From an uncultured Pseudoxanthomonas sp. (lineage in GTDB: Bacteria > Pseudomonadota > Gammaproteobacteria > Xanthomonadales > Xanthomonadaceae), in contig CAMLGZ010000001.1 of NCBI GenBank assembly GCA_946479745.1, positions 372,001 through 436,000 on the forward strand: a stretch of 64,000 bases of DNA, given 5' to 3'. The notes beneath the pieces are model-generated. The model saw only the letters and a program-made list of their open reading frames with translations, ran no database searches and had not been told where the DNA came from. Each line of letters opens with the position of its first letter. Position 1 is the stretch's first letter. A program made the translations under genes and the position numbers. Shown piece by piece: positions 1-10,527 of the stretch.

Positions 1-1356
<1,356 letters not shown>

Positions 1357-1675
1357 GCGCACAGGCCTCCCTGATTCGCGAAAACGCCGATAGTAACCGC
1401 AGAACGCAGCCCGTTCCGTCTCTGCATGCGGCTTGCACGCGGTGCGCCACACAGAATACTTTCAATGAACACGCAATCTTCGGTGTGGCACATGGCTCCT
1501 CCTGTGGATTGGCGATAAGGGTCCATGCCCATCGTCTCTCTCACTGCGACGAACGAGCCGGCCCCGAATCGACATGGCCCGAACAGCGCACCCCGTCTTG
1601 CAAGCACCGCTGGCGCATGAGTTACAGTCGAAACCCCGGCTCCCGCAGTCAGGACCTGATCATAGGAAACCTCCC
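1357..1675. other. intergenic region between MATE gene and trehalase
   Basis: About 320 bases separating two divergent genes. It must hold both promoters, but I see no convincing -35/-10 pair, operator palindrome, REP element or small gene. Open frames crossing it have no ribosome site and no recognisable protein. The last bases (AGGAAACCTCCC) form the ribosome binding site of the trehalase gene. Confidence 0.5.
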
Positions 1676-3307
1676 ATGCCCACCCTGCCTCACGCCACTA
1701 CCCTCGCCCTTTCGCTCGTCCTGGCCTTCGGCGCCAACGCCGCCGAGCCGGGCCCTGCGAAAACCCTCGCCTACATCGACCAGGGATGGACCACGCTGAC
1801 CCGCTCCATGGACGATTGTTCCTCGCTGCACGACGACAAGGTCAAGACCCGGCCGGTCCTCTATCTGCCCGCGGACCTGAAGCGCACCGCCGCCATCGAC
1901 GCGATCGCCAAACGCTGCAAGGTCGATGTGCGCGTGCTGCCGCAGGCCATCGCCCAGATCGGCGAGCTCGATCCTTCGTCGCTGCCGCAGCAAGGTCTGC
2001 TGTATCTGCCAAATCCCTATGTGGTGCCGGGCGGATTCTTCAACGAGATGTACGGCTGGGACAGTTATTTCATTGTGCTGGGCCTGGTCGCCGACAAGCG
2101 CGAAAAACTGGCCCGCGACATGGTCGACAACTTCCTGTTCGAAGCCGGACATTATGGCGGCGTACTCAACGCCAATCGCACCTATTACCTGACCCGTTCG
2201 CAGCCGCCGTTTCTGGGCGAAATGATCCGCGAGGTGCTGGACGCTCCCGCCGGTTTCGCCAGCAAGAGCGACGCCGACGCCTGGCTCGCGAAGGCCTATC
2301 CGCTGGCGCTGCACGACTATGCAGTCTGGAACCGCCCCGAACACCGTGCAGGCGATACCGGCTTGGCGCGCTACTTCGACTACGGCACTGGCCCGGTGCT
2401 GGAAATGCGCGATGCCCGTTATCTGCGCGGGGTGATCGAATGGCTGCTGGCCCATCCGGAGCGCGATCCCGGCTATCTGGTGGAAGCGTCCGAGCACCCG
2501 GACGCCGCCGAGGCGCAACGGCTGAAGAAAACCAGTTGCGATGTGCGCGCCTCGGAAGTCTGCGCGCAGGCATGGGCCAAGGGCCGCCGGCTCAGCGCCG
2601 ACTATTATCTGGGCGACCGTGCGATGCGCGAGTCGGGCTTCGACGTCAACTTCCACTTCGGTCCCTTCGCCGGTTCCACCCACCACTACGCGCCGGTCTG
2701 TTTGAACAGCCTGCTCTACCGCTACGAGATCGCCTTGCGCGATTTCGCCCTGCGCCTGGGCAAGAAGGAAGATGCGGAACGTTTCGCCCAGGCCGCCGCC
2801 GCGCGCAAGGCGGCAATGGACAAATACCTGTGGCGGCCCGGCGCCGGCATGTACCAGGACTACGATTTCGTTGCCGGCAAATCCGTTGCCGCGCCCTACA
2901 TCACGACTTTCTATCCACTGTGGGCCGGCGCCGCATCGCCGCAACAGGCGGAGGCGGTGCGCGAAAAGCTGCCGTTGTTCGAACACAAAGGCGGCCTGGC
3001 GATGAGCGCGGACGAAAGCGGTGCGCAATGGGACGCGCCGTTCGGCTGGGCGCCGACCCATTGGCTGGCGGTCGCCGGCCTGGATGCTTACGGCTTCCAT
3101 GAAGATGCCAGGCGCGTCGGCGGCAAGTTCGCCGCCACCATCGACCGCAGCCTGGCCCACGACGGCACCATCCGCGAGAAATACAACATGGTCACCGGCG
3201 ATGCCGACGTAAAGGTCAGCGCCGGCTACAGCGAAAATGTGATCGGCTTCGGCTGGAGCAACGGTGTCTACCTGAAAATGCGGAATTTGCTGAAATCCAG
3301 CTTGTGA
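1676..3307 (+). CDS. treA: trehalase, secreted (GH37)
   Basis: Hydrolyses alpha,alpha-trehalose to two glucose molecules, probably in the periplasm. The 543-residue product starts with a short signal peptide (cleavage near NAA-EP). Trehalase signature 1 is at residues 118-131 (PGGFFNEMYGWDSYF) and signature 2 is QWDAPFGWAPTHW. By alignment to E. coli TreA, the catalytic acid is Asp in ESGFDVNF and the base is Glu in REKYNMV. The ATG at 1676 was chosen over upstream ATGs because it has an AGGAAA ribosome site and opens the signal peptide. Its stop overlaps the next start (GTGA), suggesting co-expression with the AraC-type regulator. Confidence 0.93.
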   Translation: MPTLPHATTLALSLVLAFGANAAEPGPAKTLAYIDQGWTTLTRSMDDCSSLHDDKVKTRPVLYLPADLKRTAAIDAIAKRCKVDVRVLPQAIAQIGELDPSSLPQQGLLYLPNPYVVPGGFFNEMYGWDSYFIVLGLVADKREKLARDMVDNFLFEAGHYGGVLNANRTYYLTRSQPPFLGEMIREVLDAPAGFASKSDADAWLAKAYPLALHDYAVWNRPEHRAGDTGLARYFDYGTGPVLEMRDARYLRGVIEWLLAHPERDPGYLVEASEHPDAAEAQRLKKTSCDVRASEVCAQAWAKGRRLSADYYLGDRAMRESGFDVNFHFGPFAGSTHHYAPVCLNSLLYRYEIALRDFALRLGKKEDAERFAQAAAARKAAMDKYLWRPGAGMYQDYDFVAGKSVAAPYITTFYPLWAGAASPQQAEAVREKLPLFEHKGGLAMSADESGAQWDAPFGWAPTHWLAVAGLDAYGFHEDARRVGGKFAATIDRSLAHDGTIREKYNMVTGDADVKVSAGYSENVIGFGWSNGVYLKMRNLLKSSL

Positions 3308-3804
3308 GCAAACAAAAAGGAAGCGCCCGCCAGGATCCCGATCTGTTGCGTCGCTTGCTGCGCGCCAAGGACCGCATGGACGCCGCCTCGCACGAGGCCT
3401 GGCCGGTGGAGCGTCTGGCGAAGGTGAGCAGCGTGTCGGATGCCCATTTCGCAAGATCGTTCAAACAAGCCTTCGGTCTCCCGCCGCACCGTTATCTGCT
3501 CACGCGCAGGATCGAACGGGCCAAGGCGCTGCTGCGCGACACGGATACGCCCATCCTGGAGATCGCATTGCAGACCGGTTGGAGCAGCCTGGGAACGTTC
3601 GGGCGCACCTTCCGCGACGTCACCGGCGAGAACCCCAGCGAACTGCGTGCGCGCGAGCAGGCCGCGCGACACGAACTGGAGCGGGTACCGGCCTGCTACG
3701 TCAGCGCCGCGTACCGGCCCGGGCTCACAACCGCAGTTTCGGAGAAGCGGCGGCAGCAGACCGGTGTTACAAATGAGCCCCCGCAGAAACCGGAGGCTGT
3801 ATGA
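3304..3804 (+). CDS. AraC-type transcriptional regulator, DNA-binding domain only
   Basis: A 166-residue protein with the two helix-turn-helix units of an AraC domain (VERLAKVSSVSDAHFARSF and ILEIALQTGWSSLGTFGRTF) at about residues 35-115, and no ligand-binding N-terminal domain. The GTG start overlaps the trehalase stop by four bases, and its own ATGA overlap leads into the VOC gene, so the three are probably translated from one message. It may control the trehalase group or act more widely; no effector site is visible. The C-terminal 50 residues match no motif I know. Confidence 0.85.
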   Translation: MSKQKGSARQDPDLLRRLLRAKDRMDAASHEAWPVERLAKVSSVSDAHFARSFKQAFGLPPHRYLLTRRIERAKALLRDTDTPILEIALQTGWSSLGTFGRTFRDVTGENPSELRAREQAARHELERVPACYVSAAYRPGLTTAVSEKRRQQTGVTNEPPQKPEAV

Positions 3805-4217
3805 GTCAGGGTATTGGAGTAGTTGGGCTGTACGTTCGCGATCAGGACGAAGCCCTTGAGTTCTATGTGGAGAAGATCGGATTCCGCGTGCATACCGACG
3901 CGCGCAACGGCGACTATCGCTGGCTGACGGTACAGCACCCGGACCAGCCGTCCCTGCAGCTGGGCCTGTTCAAACCGCAGGCACCGGAGCTGGACGCATC
4001 GACGGCGCAGAGCGTGAGCGAGATCGTGGCCAAGGGCGCCATGCCGCCGCTGGTGCTAAACGTGGACGACTGCCGCGCGGCGTACAAACAGATGAGCGCC
4101 CGTGGCGTGGAATTCACCCAGGCGCCGGAGGAGCGCTACGGCAATGTGGACGCGAATTTCCGCGATCCCTCGGGCAACGGGTGGAAGATGATCGAGTCGC
4201 GGCGCGCACCGCACTGA
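3801..4217 (+). CDS. VOC (glyoxalase/bleomycin-resistance fold) family protein
   Basis: A 138-residue single-domain protein of the vicinal-oxygen-chelate superfamily. It opens with the characteristic strand IGVVGLYVRDQDEALEFYVEKIGF, and the C-terminal half ends in VDANFRDPSGNGWKMIE, the usual second betaalphabetabetabeta module. Members are lyases, dioxygenases or resistance proteins; the substrate cannot be inferred. ATGA overlap with the AraC-type gene implies translational coupling. Pairing of small AraC regulators with VOC proteins is common in this family of bacteria (inference from general experience). Confidence 0.85.
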   Translation: MSQGIGVVGLYVRDQDEALEFYVEKIGFRVHTDARNGDYRWLTVQHPDQPSLQLGLFKPQAPELDASTAQSVSEIVAKGAMPPLVLNVDDCRAAYKQMSARGVEFTQAPEERYGNVDANFRDPSGNGWKMIESRRAPH

Positions 4218-4277
4218 GGGTCGGTTGTCGTCACCATGAGCCCGACTCTTTCGGGCTCGTCCCCAGAGGAGTTCGCA

Positions 4278-4511
4278 ATGAACTGGAACAAGCGGATCCG
4301 TCAATTCCACCGCTGGATGTCCATCACCTTCACTTTGTTCGTCATCGCCAACTTTGCCGTCATGGGGCGGGAGAAAATTGCCCTTTGGGTGGGCCTGATG
4401 ACGCTGTTGCCGCTTGCTTTGCTGTTGATCACCGGGCTGTATATGTTCGCGTTGCCGTATATGCGCAAGATGGGCGTCGCGCTACCTGCGGTGAGTGACG
4501 TCAGTCAATAG
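4278..4511 (+). CDS. small two-helix membrane protein, function unknown
   Basis: A 77-residue protein with two clear transmembrane segments (ITFTLFVIANFAVM and LMTLLPLALLLITGLYMF) joined by a short charged loop, and a basic N-terminus with the motif RQFHRW. The ATG at 4278 follows GAGGAG at the right distance; an upstream ATG in frame (4236) lacks a ribosome site. It lies 60 bases after the VOC gene. I recognise a type often annotated only as a hypothetical membrane protein. Confidence 0.7.
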   Translation: MNWNKRIRQFHRWMSITFTLFVIANFAVMGREKIALWVGLMTLLPLALLLITGLYMFALPYMRKMGVALPAVSDVSQ

Positions 4512-4972
4512 GCGCTGGTTTGCGGGGCGTCCAGACGTGTATGGCCACATAGGACCTCGTTGATTGTTTCCGCACCGGCCTGCATCCAGACCAGGCGGAA
4601 CGCCGGCCCCTGGTTGCTACAGGGGCATTTGGCGGGAGCGTGAGAACTCCCCTTCTCGCCTTGTGGGAGAAGAGCCTGCCCCGTACTTGATACGAGGTGG
4701 CGCGCAGCGCCGGAAGAGGGGGCGAGCGGAGAAAAGGTCGTTGAGAACACGGGACGCACACAGCAACCGACTCGACCGTTGTCAGGCAAAGCAGGTCTGA
4801 AGCTCTCAGTCTCCGCTCCACCCCTCTCCCGCCGCGCAAACGCGTCGACCTCTCCCACACGGGGAGAGGTGGAACTGCCGATGGTTGAGGTATGCACCGA
4901 ACGGCACGATCCCTTCTCCGCCTGCGACGCGTCGCATACCGTGTCGGTGGGTCAGGTTGATGCACTAATGGC
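4512..4972. other. intergenic spacer dominated by long repeat copy A
   Basis: About 460 bases between the small membrane protein and the convergent glycosidase-like gene. Roughly half is copy A of a long repeat (4648-4872). The flanks show nothing recognisable. Short open frames here consist of translated repeat sequence and are not credible genes. Confidence 0.6.
4648..4872. repeat. long dispersed repeat, copy A
   Basis: A roughly 225-base unit that recurs at 10528-10750 with only scattered differences. It is bounded by near-complementary ends (CCCCTTCTC at the left, GGGGAGAGG at the right) and holds inner landmarks GAGCCTGCCCCGTACTTGAT, TGGCGCGCAGCGCCGGAAG and CCTCTCCCGCCGCGCAA. It has no open frame that reads like a protein. 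The terminal complementarity suggests a non-autonomous, MITE-like element. A third, rearranged fragment lies near 62407. Confidence 0.8.
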
Positions 4973-7180
4973 CTAAGGCGAACTCAACCGCGTACGGCCA
5001 GATGGAATCACCCGCCCGCCGGATTCGCCATCGGCGGCGTCCTGCGACCACATAAGACGGAAGGCCGGGCCAGTGTTGCGCACGTCCAAGCTGGCCTTGC
5101 CGCCTTCGCTACGCCATTCCAGATCGACCACGCTCTTGCCCACGCGCACGTTTTCGACTTTCACCGAACGCCAGGCCTGCGGCGGTTGCGGCGCAAAACG
5201 CAGCACGTTGTGGCGAGCGTCCGCTTCCAATCCGAGCATGCCGGCGATGGCGGCCGACAGGAACCCGGCCGAAGACCAGGTCTGCTCCGGCACCGATTCG
5301 CGCTGCGGCGTGAACGCGGTGCCGGACTGTACTTCGTGCATGTGTCCCAGCGCGTCCTGTGCCGCCCATGGCACCAGGCGTTGCCATAGCGCCGCTGCCT
5401 GATCGGCACGGCCGGAACGCCACATGCGTTCCGATGCTGCAGCGGAACCCAGACCCCACACGCTGCCGCGCGAGTACGCTTCGGGATCGTAGTCTTTGGC
5501 GCTGGTCGGCTTGCTGCGCAGGCCCCAGGCGGTGAGGTATTCGGGCGAGGCAAGGTGGTCGAAGGCGGCGGCGGCTTCCTCCGGCGTGGCTACGCCCGAT
5601 GCGATCGCCGCCAGATCGGCACGACTGAAGCTTTCGCCCGGTTCGCCGGATCGGTGGAAGCCGCTGATCCAACGCCCCGCTTCTGTGTCGCGGTAGCGGG
5701 TGCGGATGCTGGCGCGTGCGCGTTCCGCTGCGGTTTTCGCCTGCGCAGCAAGCTTGGCATCGCCCATCGCTTCGGCCAGCCCCGACATCGCACTGGCCGC
5801 ATCCGCCCAGGCGGCGGATAAGGTCAGTTCGTCGGTCAGGCGATCCTGTTCGTTGCCGCTCATCTTGTCGTGCGGCACGCGCGGCAGGCCGTCGCCGGCG
5901 TCCAGCGTGGACAGGCAGTACTGATAGGCCTTCTGCACCTTGGACCAATGCTCGTGCAGGAAGGCGTCGTCGCCGCTGGCACGGTCGTATTCGGCCAGCA
6001 CCTCGAGGAACTGGAAGGCGATGTCGACATGCACGTACATGTAGTCGTAGTCCTTCGCCCAATCCACGAAGCCGGCGCTTTGCGACATCTCGTGCCAGAG
6101 CATGCCGTTGTCGGGATGCTGGTAGCGCAGGATGAAATCCAGTTCCTCGGCGGCGCGCCTGTATTGGCCTTCGTGGACCAACGCACGCGTGGCGACCAGA
6201 CCGTCGCCGGCGAAATACCAGGCGTATTGCGGACGGCGCGCACCGTGCGAGGGTCCGTAGCCGGCTACCAGTCCGCAGCCGAGCCGCGCGTTGCAGGTCC
6301 ACGCCTGCTCCAGCGCGATCTGCGCCCAGCGCAGGGCGCGGTTGGTGTCGGCGTCTGGCGTGGTGATTTTCATCCGTTGGGAGAAATCGAAACGCTTCGC
6401 GCCTTCTTCGTCGGCGATTCCGGCCGAGCGCAACAGGGCGGCGGTCGTGGCGTGAATGTCCTCGTTCTTTTCGCTCTGCCCGGCGAAGATCAGGCTGGCG
6501 CAGTGGCCGACGACGCAGGGATACGGCTCGAGTTGCAGGAAGACAGGGCGGCCGAATTCGCTGTCGCGGCGGTCGTTGTCGGGTTGCGTGTGATCGCTGG
6601 CCTGCGGCGAAGAAACCAGCGCCTTGAATCGCTTGCCGGGTTCGCTCAACAGGAAACCTTTCGCGCCTTCGTCCCACGCGATTTCCTGGCCGCCGACCGC
6701 GGCCGGCCACATCAGGTTGAGCGAGGGGCGGAAGTTGGCGCGTATCCGCAAATCGCCGCTGCCTTCCAGTATCTGGAATTGGACCCACACCCCCGGTTCC
6801 CGTGCCTGCGTGGCGATGCGCTCGCGCACCTGGAAATCCGGGCCGGTGTAGATGCGGGTGACGCCCAGGGGATCGACTTCGACTGAGCTGAGCAAGGTGA
6901 TGCCGGGCACGGGTTCGGCGCCGGGTTGGATAAAGTCCAGCGTGTAGCCGGAGGCGATCTGCAGGGGAAAGGTCCAGAACTCCAGGCCGTCTTCGGAGTA
7001 GCCGCCAGCGAAGGCGCGTAAGCCGTGGGCGGCCACATAGCGATCTTTCCGCGCCTGCGTCGTCGACCAGACTGGAAGATCGGACTCGGAACGGGAGGAA
7101 GCCGCAGCAACGTCATCGGCGGCAATCGCCGTGCTGCTTGCGCCGATGAGCACGAGAAGTACAGCCAGCGAGCGGAGCAT
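4973..7180 (-). CDS. secreted six-hairpin glycosidase-like protein (GDE type)
   Basis: A 735-residue exported protein with a signal peptide (MLRSLAVLLVLIGAS...AIAA). The N-terminal 290 residues look beta-rich. The C-terminal half resembles the (alpha/alpha)6 barrel of amylo-alpha-1,6-glucosidase/glycogen-debranching-type enzymes: YAWYFAGDGLVATRAL, then NGMLWHEMSQ, DYDYMYVHVDIAFQFL, RGSVWGLGSAAAS and VPEQTWSSAGFLSAA. Acidic residues in FAGDG and HE are candidate catalytic positions. The start at 7180 has GAGG nine bases upstream; the upstream ATGs do not. It is probably a periplasmic or secreted carbohydrate-active enzyme. Substrate is unknown and it could be an unclassified glycoside hydrolase. 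Confidence 0.72.
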   Translation of the reverse strand: MLRSLAVLLVLIGASSTAIAADDVAAASSRSESDLPVWSTTQARKDRYVAAHGLRAFAGGYSEDGLEFWTFPLQIASGYTLDFIQPGAEPVPGITLLSSVEVDPLGVTRIYTGPDFQVRERIATQAREPGVWVQFQILEGSGDLRIRANFRPSLNLMWPAAVGGQEIAWDEGAKGFLLSEPGKRFKALVSSPQASDHTQPDNDRRDSEFGRPVFLQLEPYPCVVGHCASLIFAGQSEKNEDIHATTAALLRSAGIADEEGAKRFDFSQRMKITTPDADTNRALRWAQIALEQAWTCNARLGCGLVAGYGPSHGARRPQYAWYFAGDGLVATRALVHEGQYRRAAEELDFILRYQHPDNGMLWHEMSQSAGFVDWAKDYDYMYVHVDIAFQFLEVLAEYDRASGDDAFLHEHWSKVQKAYQYCLSTLDAGDGLPRVPHDKMSGNEQDRLTDELTLSAAWADAASAMSGLAEAMGDAKLAAQAKTAAERARASIRTRYRDTEAGRWISGFHRSGEPGESFSRADLAAIASGVATPEEAAAAFDHLASPEYLTAWGLRSKPTSAKDYDPEAYSRGSVWGLGSAAASERMWRSGRADQAAALWQRLVPWAAQDALGHMHEVQSGTAFTPQRESVPEQTWSSAGFLSAAIAGMLGLEADARHNVLRFAPQPPQAWRSVKVENVRVGKSVVDLEWRSEGGKASLDVRNTGPAFRLMWSQDAADGESGGRVIPSGRTRLSSP

Positions 7181-7267
7181 GGATTGCCTCGGCGTGATGC
7201 TGTCGTGCCGGCGAAGAATCATGCACGGCACTCCAGCCCGGGTAGAGCGCTCTTCATGCGGACTACG

Positions 7268-8791
7268 TCACTCGCTCGCCGTGCTCCCGAGTTCGTACAG
7301 GTAATCGACGTACGACATCACTGCGCCGTCGAAGCCTTGCACCTTCGGGTTGTTGGACTCGATCAGGAAAAACTCGTCGGGTGCGTGCGCACCGCCACCG
7401 TGGCCAAGGCCGAAGTGGCCCGACGGAAGCGACAGGGGCGGCTGCGTGAACACGAAACCCGGGTACGAGCCCGCCAGTCGCGGCCACAGGAGCGGTTCGA
7501 CGCCACTGCGGCGCAGCACCGCCAGTTGCGCCTGAATCAGGCGCGAGTCGGCATCGGTGGTGGTCGGGTCGTAGCCGCCGCTGACGTTGACGGCGACGTC
7601 GCCGTAGCCGCGCTTGGCCAGATGCGCCTTCAACGCCGCCACCGCGCCGTCCCGCGTCATCGGCGGCACCAGACGCATATCGATCTTCGCCACTGCGCGA
7701 TACGGCAATATGGTCTTGCCACCCACGCCCGTGTAACCACCCACTAGACCCTGGATGTTGACCGTCGGCTGCGCGACAAGACGCTCGTTGGCCTTTTCCC
7801 AGGACAGATCGTCGATCCAGTGCGGCACGCCCAGCGACTTCTTTGCGGTGGCCTCATCGCGCGCGGCCACCGACTTGGCGATCATGGCGCGCGCTTCCGC
7901 GGTCAGCGGCGTAGGCGCGGGGAAGCCGTCGATGGCCACGGTGTTGCCGTCTTCCGATACCAACGTGTCCAACGCCTTGACCAGGCGCCATGCCGGGCTG
8001 TCGACCATCGCCTTCAGCGACGAATGCACATCTTTCGCTGGCCCGCGGCCCCATGCGTTGCCATCGGCCACCAGTTCCAGCTCGACCACGCCCTTGGCGC
8101 CGAGATTGACCGTCACCGAACCTTTGGGGTCCTGCAACCCCATCGGCATGAACACGCCGATGCTTTTCTTCAGCGCGGCCTGGATATCCGGCCGCAGCAC
8201 CAGGTCGGCGATATTCGGCGAGCCAATCTCCTCTTCGCCTTCAGCCACCAGGACCAGGTTCACCGGCATCTTCTGATTGGCATCGCGGATCGCCTGCAGC
8301 GCTGTCAGGAAGGCCATCTCCGGCCCTTTCTGATTGGTCGCGCCGCGACCGACCATCGCCTTGCCCAGGCCCGGCTTGTCGACGAAGCGCGCTTCCAGCG
8401 GAGGCGACGACCATTCCGCGGGGTCGTATTGTTTGACGTCGTACATGAAATACACGCCGACGGTGTTCGGCGCACCCGCATCGAGCGTGGCATACACGCC
8501 GGGCTTGCCGCGGGTCTCGACAACCTCGACGTGTTGAAAGCCCGCATCGCTCGCCAGCTTCGCCATGTACTCGGCGCCCTGCTTCGCATTACGGTCTTCG
8601 GCCGCGATCGATGGCAACGCGATCCAGTCCTGCAACGCCTTCACCGCCGCATCGTGACGCTGGGTAATCTGCGCCTGGATCGCGGCGCGGTCCGGTTCGG
8701 CAGCCTGCACCGCGCCCGCCGTCAACAGGGCCAGCGCGGTCATTCCCAGTGCGCTGCAACGCGCACGCCGCCCAAAAACCGATGCTTCCAT
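7268..8791 (-). CDS. exported M20-family metallopeptidase homologue with altered metal ligands
   Basis: A 507-residue protein with a signal peptide (ALLTAGAVQAAEPD) and the full M20/carnosinase-like fold: catalytic region around residues 50-225, lid domain containing DVHSSLKAM, and C-terminal GGGAHAPDE. The catalytic Glu motif EGEEEIGS (184-191) is present. However, the usual H-x-D is FMYDV (Met116 replaces the zinc-binding His), and the bridging Asp of GRGATDDKG is Asn153 (GRGATNQKG). The third acidic ligand is not evident (GVFMPMG). It may be inactive or use another mechanism. GAGG precedes the ATG. Downstream neighbour in the same direction is the glycosidase-like gene. Confidence 0.82.
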   Translation of the reverse strand: MEASVFGRRARCSALGMTALALLTAGAVQAAEPDRAAIQAQITQRHDAAVKALQDWIALPSIAAEDRNAKQGAEYMAKLASDAGFQHVEVVETRGKPGVYATLDAGAPNTVGVYFMYDVKQYDPAEWSSPPLEARFVDKPGLGKAMVGRGATNQKGPEMAFLTALQAIRDANQKMPVNLVLVAEGEEEIGSPNIADLVLRPDIQAALKKSIGVFMPMGLQDPKGSVTVNLGAKGVVELELVADGNAWGRGPAKDVHSSLKAMVDSPAWRLVKALDTLVSEDGNTVAIDGFPAPTPLTAEARAMIAKSVAARDEATAKKSLGVPHWIDDLSWEKANERLVAQPTVNIQGLVGGYTGVGGKTILPYRAVAKIDMRLVPPMTRDGAVAALKAHLAKRGYGDVAVNVSGGYDPTTTDADSRLIQAQLAVLRRSGVEPLLWPRLAGSYPGFVFTQPPLSLPSGHFGLGHGGGAHAPDEFFLIESNNPKVQGFDGAVMSYVDYLYELGSTASE

Positions 8792-9025
8792 ACCTCGTTC
8801 CCCTGCAGTGATGGTGGCCTGAGTCTACCGTCGGATCGGCCGGGTGGACCGTGAACGTCGTACCGGGATGAGCCAAAAAACCTGAAGACGCGAACCGGCG
8901 TTGCGAGATGCAGCGTTCTCGTTCAACGATGCGGACATCAGAACGAAGTTCGATCTTCGGCAGAACATACAGGGCGGGCTCAAGCCCGTCGCATGATGCC
9001 TAAGCTATGGGGCCCATGCCGCTCT
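8792..9025. other. intergenic region with short palindromic repeat
   Basis: Between two genes read leftward. It holds copy 1 of the GGGCGGGCTCAAGCCCG repeat (8965-9010). The promoter of the M20-family gene should lie in 8792-8960 but no convincing boxes were found. Confidence 0.45.
8965..9010. repeat. short dispersed palindrome (GGGCGGGCTCAAGCCCG family), copy 1
   Basis: Contains ACATACAGGGCGGGCTCAAG followed by CCCGTCGCATGATGCC. The core GGGCTCAAGCCC is palindromic. Close copies lie at 10782-10826 and 11630-11675, all within 2.7 kb. Confidence 0.75.
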
Positions 9026-10387
9026 TCATTCCAAAACGCGGATGTAATCCGGCTTGGCCACCATCACCTGCGTCTGGTAATAGTATTTATTGCTCCGCAC
9101 GCCGCCGACGCTGAAATATATCTTCACCTGGCTGGCGGCGCCCAGCACGACGATGTCCTTGCCCTTCAGGAATTCATCCGGCGCACTGCCCTGCTTGCGC
9201 TTGAACGCGGACTCGACCTCCGGACTGAAGACCAGCGAAAGGTTGCGTGCGTCGCGATAGTCGGTTTCCGAATTGAGATAAAGATAATTGCGGTCGCGGC
9301 CGCTGGCCTGCACTTTCATCACGAACAAACCGGGCGCCCGGCCTTCTGCCTCGGCAGCCAGTACTCCCGCAACCTTGGCGGGAATACGTTCGCCTTCGCC
9401 GGTCAGCAGCATCGCTTCCAGCACGGGAAGCACGGCTTTGCCGCCCCCGCACATTTCATTGATCACCTCGGACGGCCCGTGGGGCAGCACCTTACGAGCG
9501 GCCGCAAATGGTTCGTCGGCCAGTTTGTTGCCATCCAGGGCCAGTGTGGCCCATTTGCGGTACAGGGCCGCAGCCAGAGCCAGCCGCGCAATACCGTAGT
9601 CCATGAGGTCGCGGGCCTTGGTCGCTTCGATGATCGCTCCTTCGGCATCGTCGCGCCAGCACAGCAGGAAGCCCGCATAGTCGCCATGCGCCCAGGCGCT
9701 GGCGGGGTCGGCCGCAATATTGGCTCGGTACAAGGCGTCGGCGTCGGCAAGCCGGTTGTTGCGCTTGTAGTACTTGATCAGGCCCAGCTGCGCCGCTTCG
9801 TTCGTGCGGGGATTGGCATTGTCCGCCAATACTTTCCTGTAGCGCGCCACCGCTTCGTCCTGGCGATTTTCCTGCAGCAGCAGGGCGGCCCAGTTGAGGT
9901 CCAGCCATGGATCGTCCGTTCCCAGCTGGCCGGCTTTCTGTAGCGCGGCCTTCGCCTGCGCGGGTTTGTCCATCAGGCGATAGACGTGACCTTGCAGGAC
10001 ATAGGCGCGGGCGTAGTCCGGTGCGATCTCCAGCGCCTTGTCCAGGGCCTTTTCGGCGGCCTCGAGAGTGCCGGGTTCGAACGATTCTCCGCTGCGGTGG
10101 CCGTCGATGAGGTAGTAGCTCGCATACAGCCGGTAAGCATTGGCCGAACGCGGGTCGTCGCGCAGCACGCGATCGAGCTCCGCCTTGGCTTCAACCAATC
10201 CGTCCCCCTGTCCGCCCCAGGAGTCCAGCAGCGATTCGGCGCGATCCAATCGTGTCTTGGACTCCGCAGATGCGCTGGGCGTTTCGGCTTGGGCGGCGGA
10301 AGCCACGCGCGGAAACATCGCTCCTGCGAAACCGGCCAACATCAACAATAGAAAGTACCGCAGCGACCCTTCCCTTCTGTTCGACAT
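9026..10387 (-). CDS. exported tetratricopeptide-repeat protein
   Basis: A 453-residue protein with an N-terminal signal segment (YFLLLMLAGFAGAMFPRVASA) and several tandem TPR-like units between about residues 45 and 290, for example NAYRLYASYYLIDGHRSG, ALEIAPDYARAYVLQGHVYR, PWLDLNWAALLLQENRQDE and AARYR-type helices. The C-terminal 150 residues carry LYLNSETDYRDARNLSLVF and resemble no domain known to me. Probably a periplasmic protein-interaction scaffold. The start at 10387 is preferred over 10447 because it leads directly into the signal peptide; its ribosome site is weak. Confidence 0.75.
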   Translation of the reverse strand: MSNRREGSLRYFLLLMLAGFAGAMFPRVASAAQAETPSASAESKTRLDRAESLLDSWGGQGDGLVEAKAELDRVLRDDPRSANAYRLYASYYLIDGHRSGESFEPGTLEAAEKALDKALEIAPDYARAYVLQGHVYRLMDKPAQAKAALQKAGQLGTDDPWLDLNWAALLLQENRQDEAVARYRKVLADNANPRTNEAAQLGLIKYYKRNNRLADADALYRANIAADPASAWAHGDYAGFLLCWRDDAEGAIIEATKARDLMDYGIARLALAAALYRKWATLALDGNKLADEPFAAARKVLPHGPSEVINEMCGGGKAVLPVLEAMLLTGEGERIPAKVAGVLAAEAEGRAPGLFVMKVQASGRDRNYLYLNSETDYRDARNLSLVFSPEVESAFKRKQGSAPDEFLKGKDIVVLGAASQVKIYFSVGGVRSNKYYYQTQVMVAKPDYIRVLE

Positions 10388-10527
10388 CCATGCATCCCCA
10401 TGACAGACGGCGTCTAGAGTGGCTTGCGGCTCGTGATTGTCAAGCAATCAGCCCCAAGTCCGTCCCGGCTTAATGTAGCGACTGGGGTTAACTAGCCTTA
10501 CGCGCGTTGTGTGAGCGCGCGGGAACA

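Noticed and set aside
1649..3454. 601-residue leftward open frame
   Set aside because: Mirror of the trehalase gene in high-GC codon bias; the trehalase signatures on the other strand are decisive.
4512..4972. Several 65-150 residue open frames in the spacer
   Set aside because: All are translations of the dispersed repeat in different frames; they have no ribosome site or similarity to proteins.
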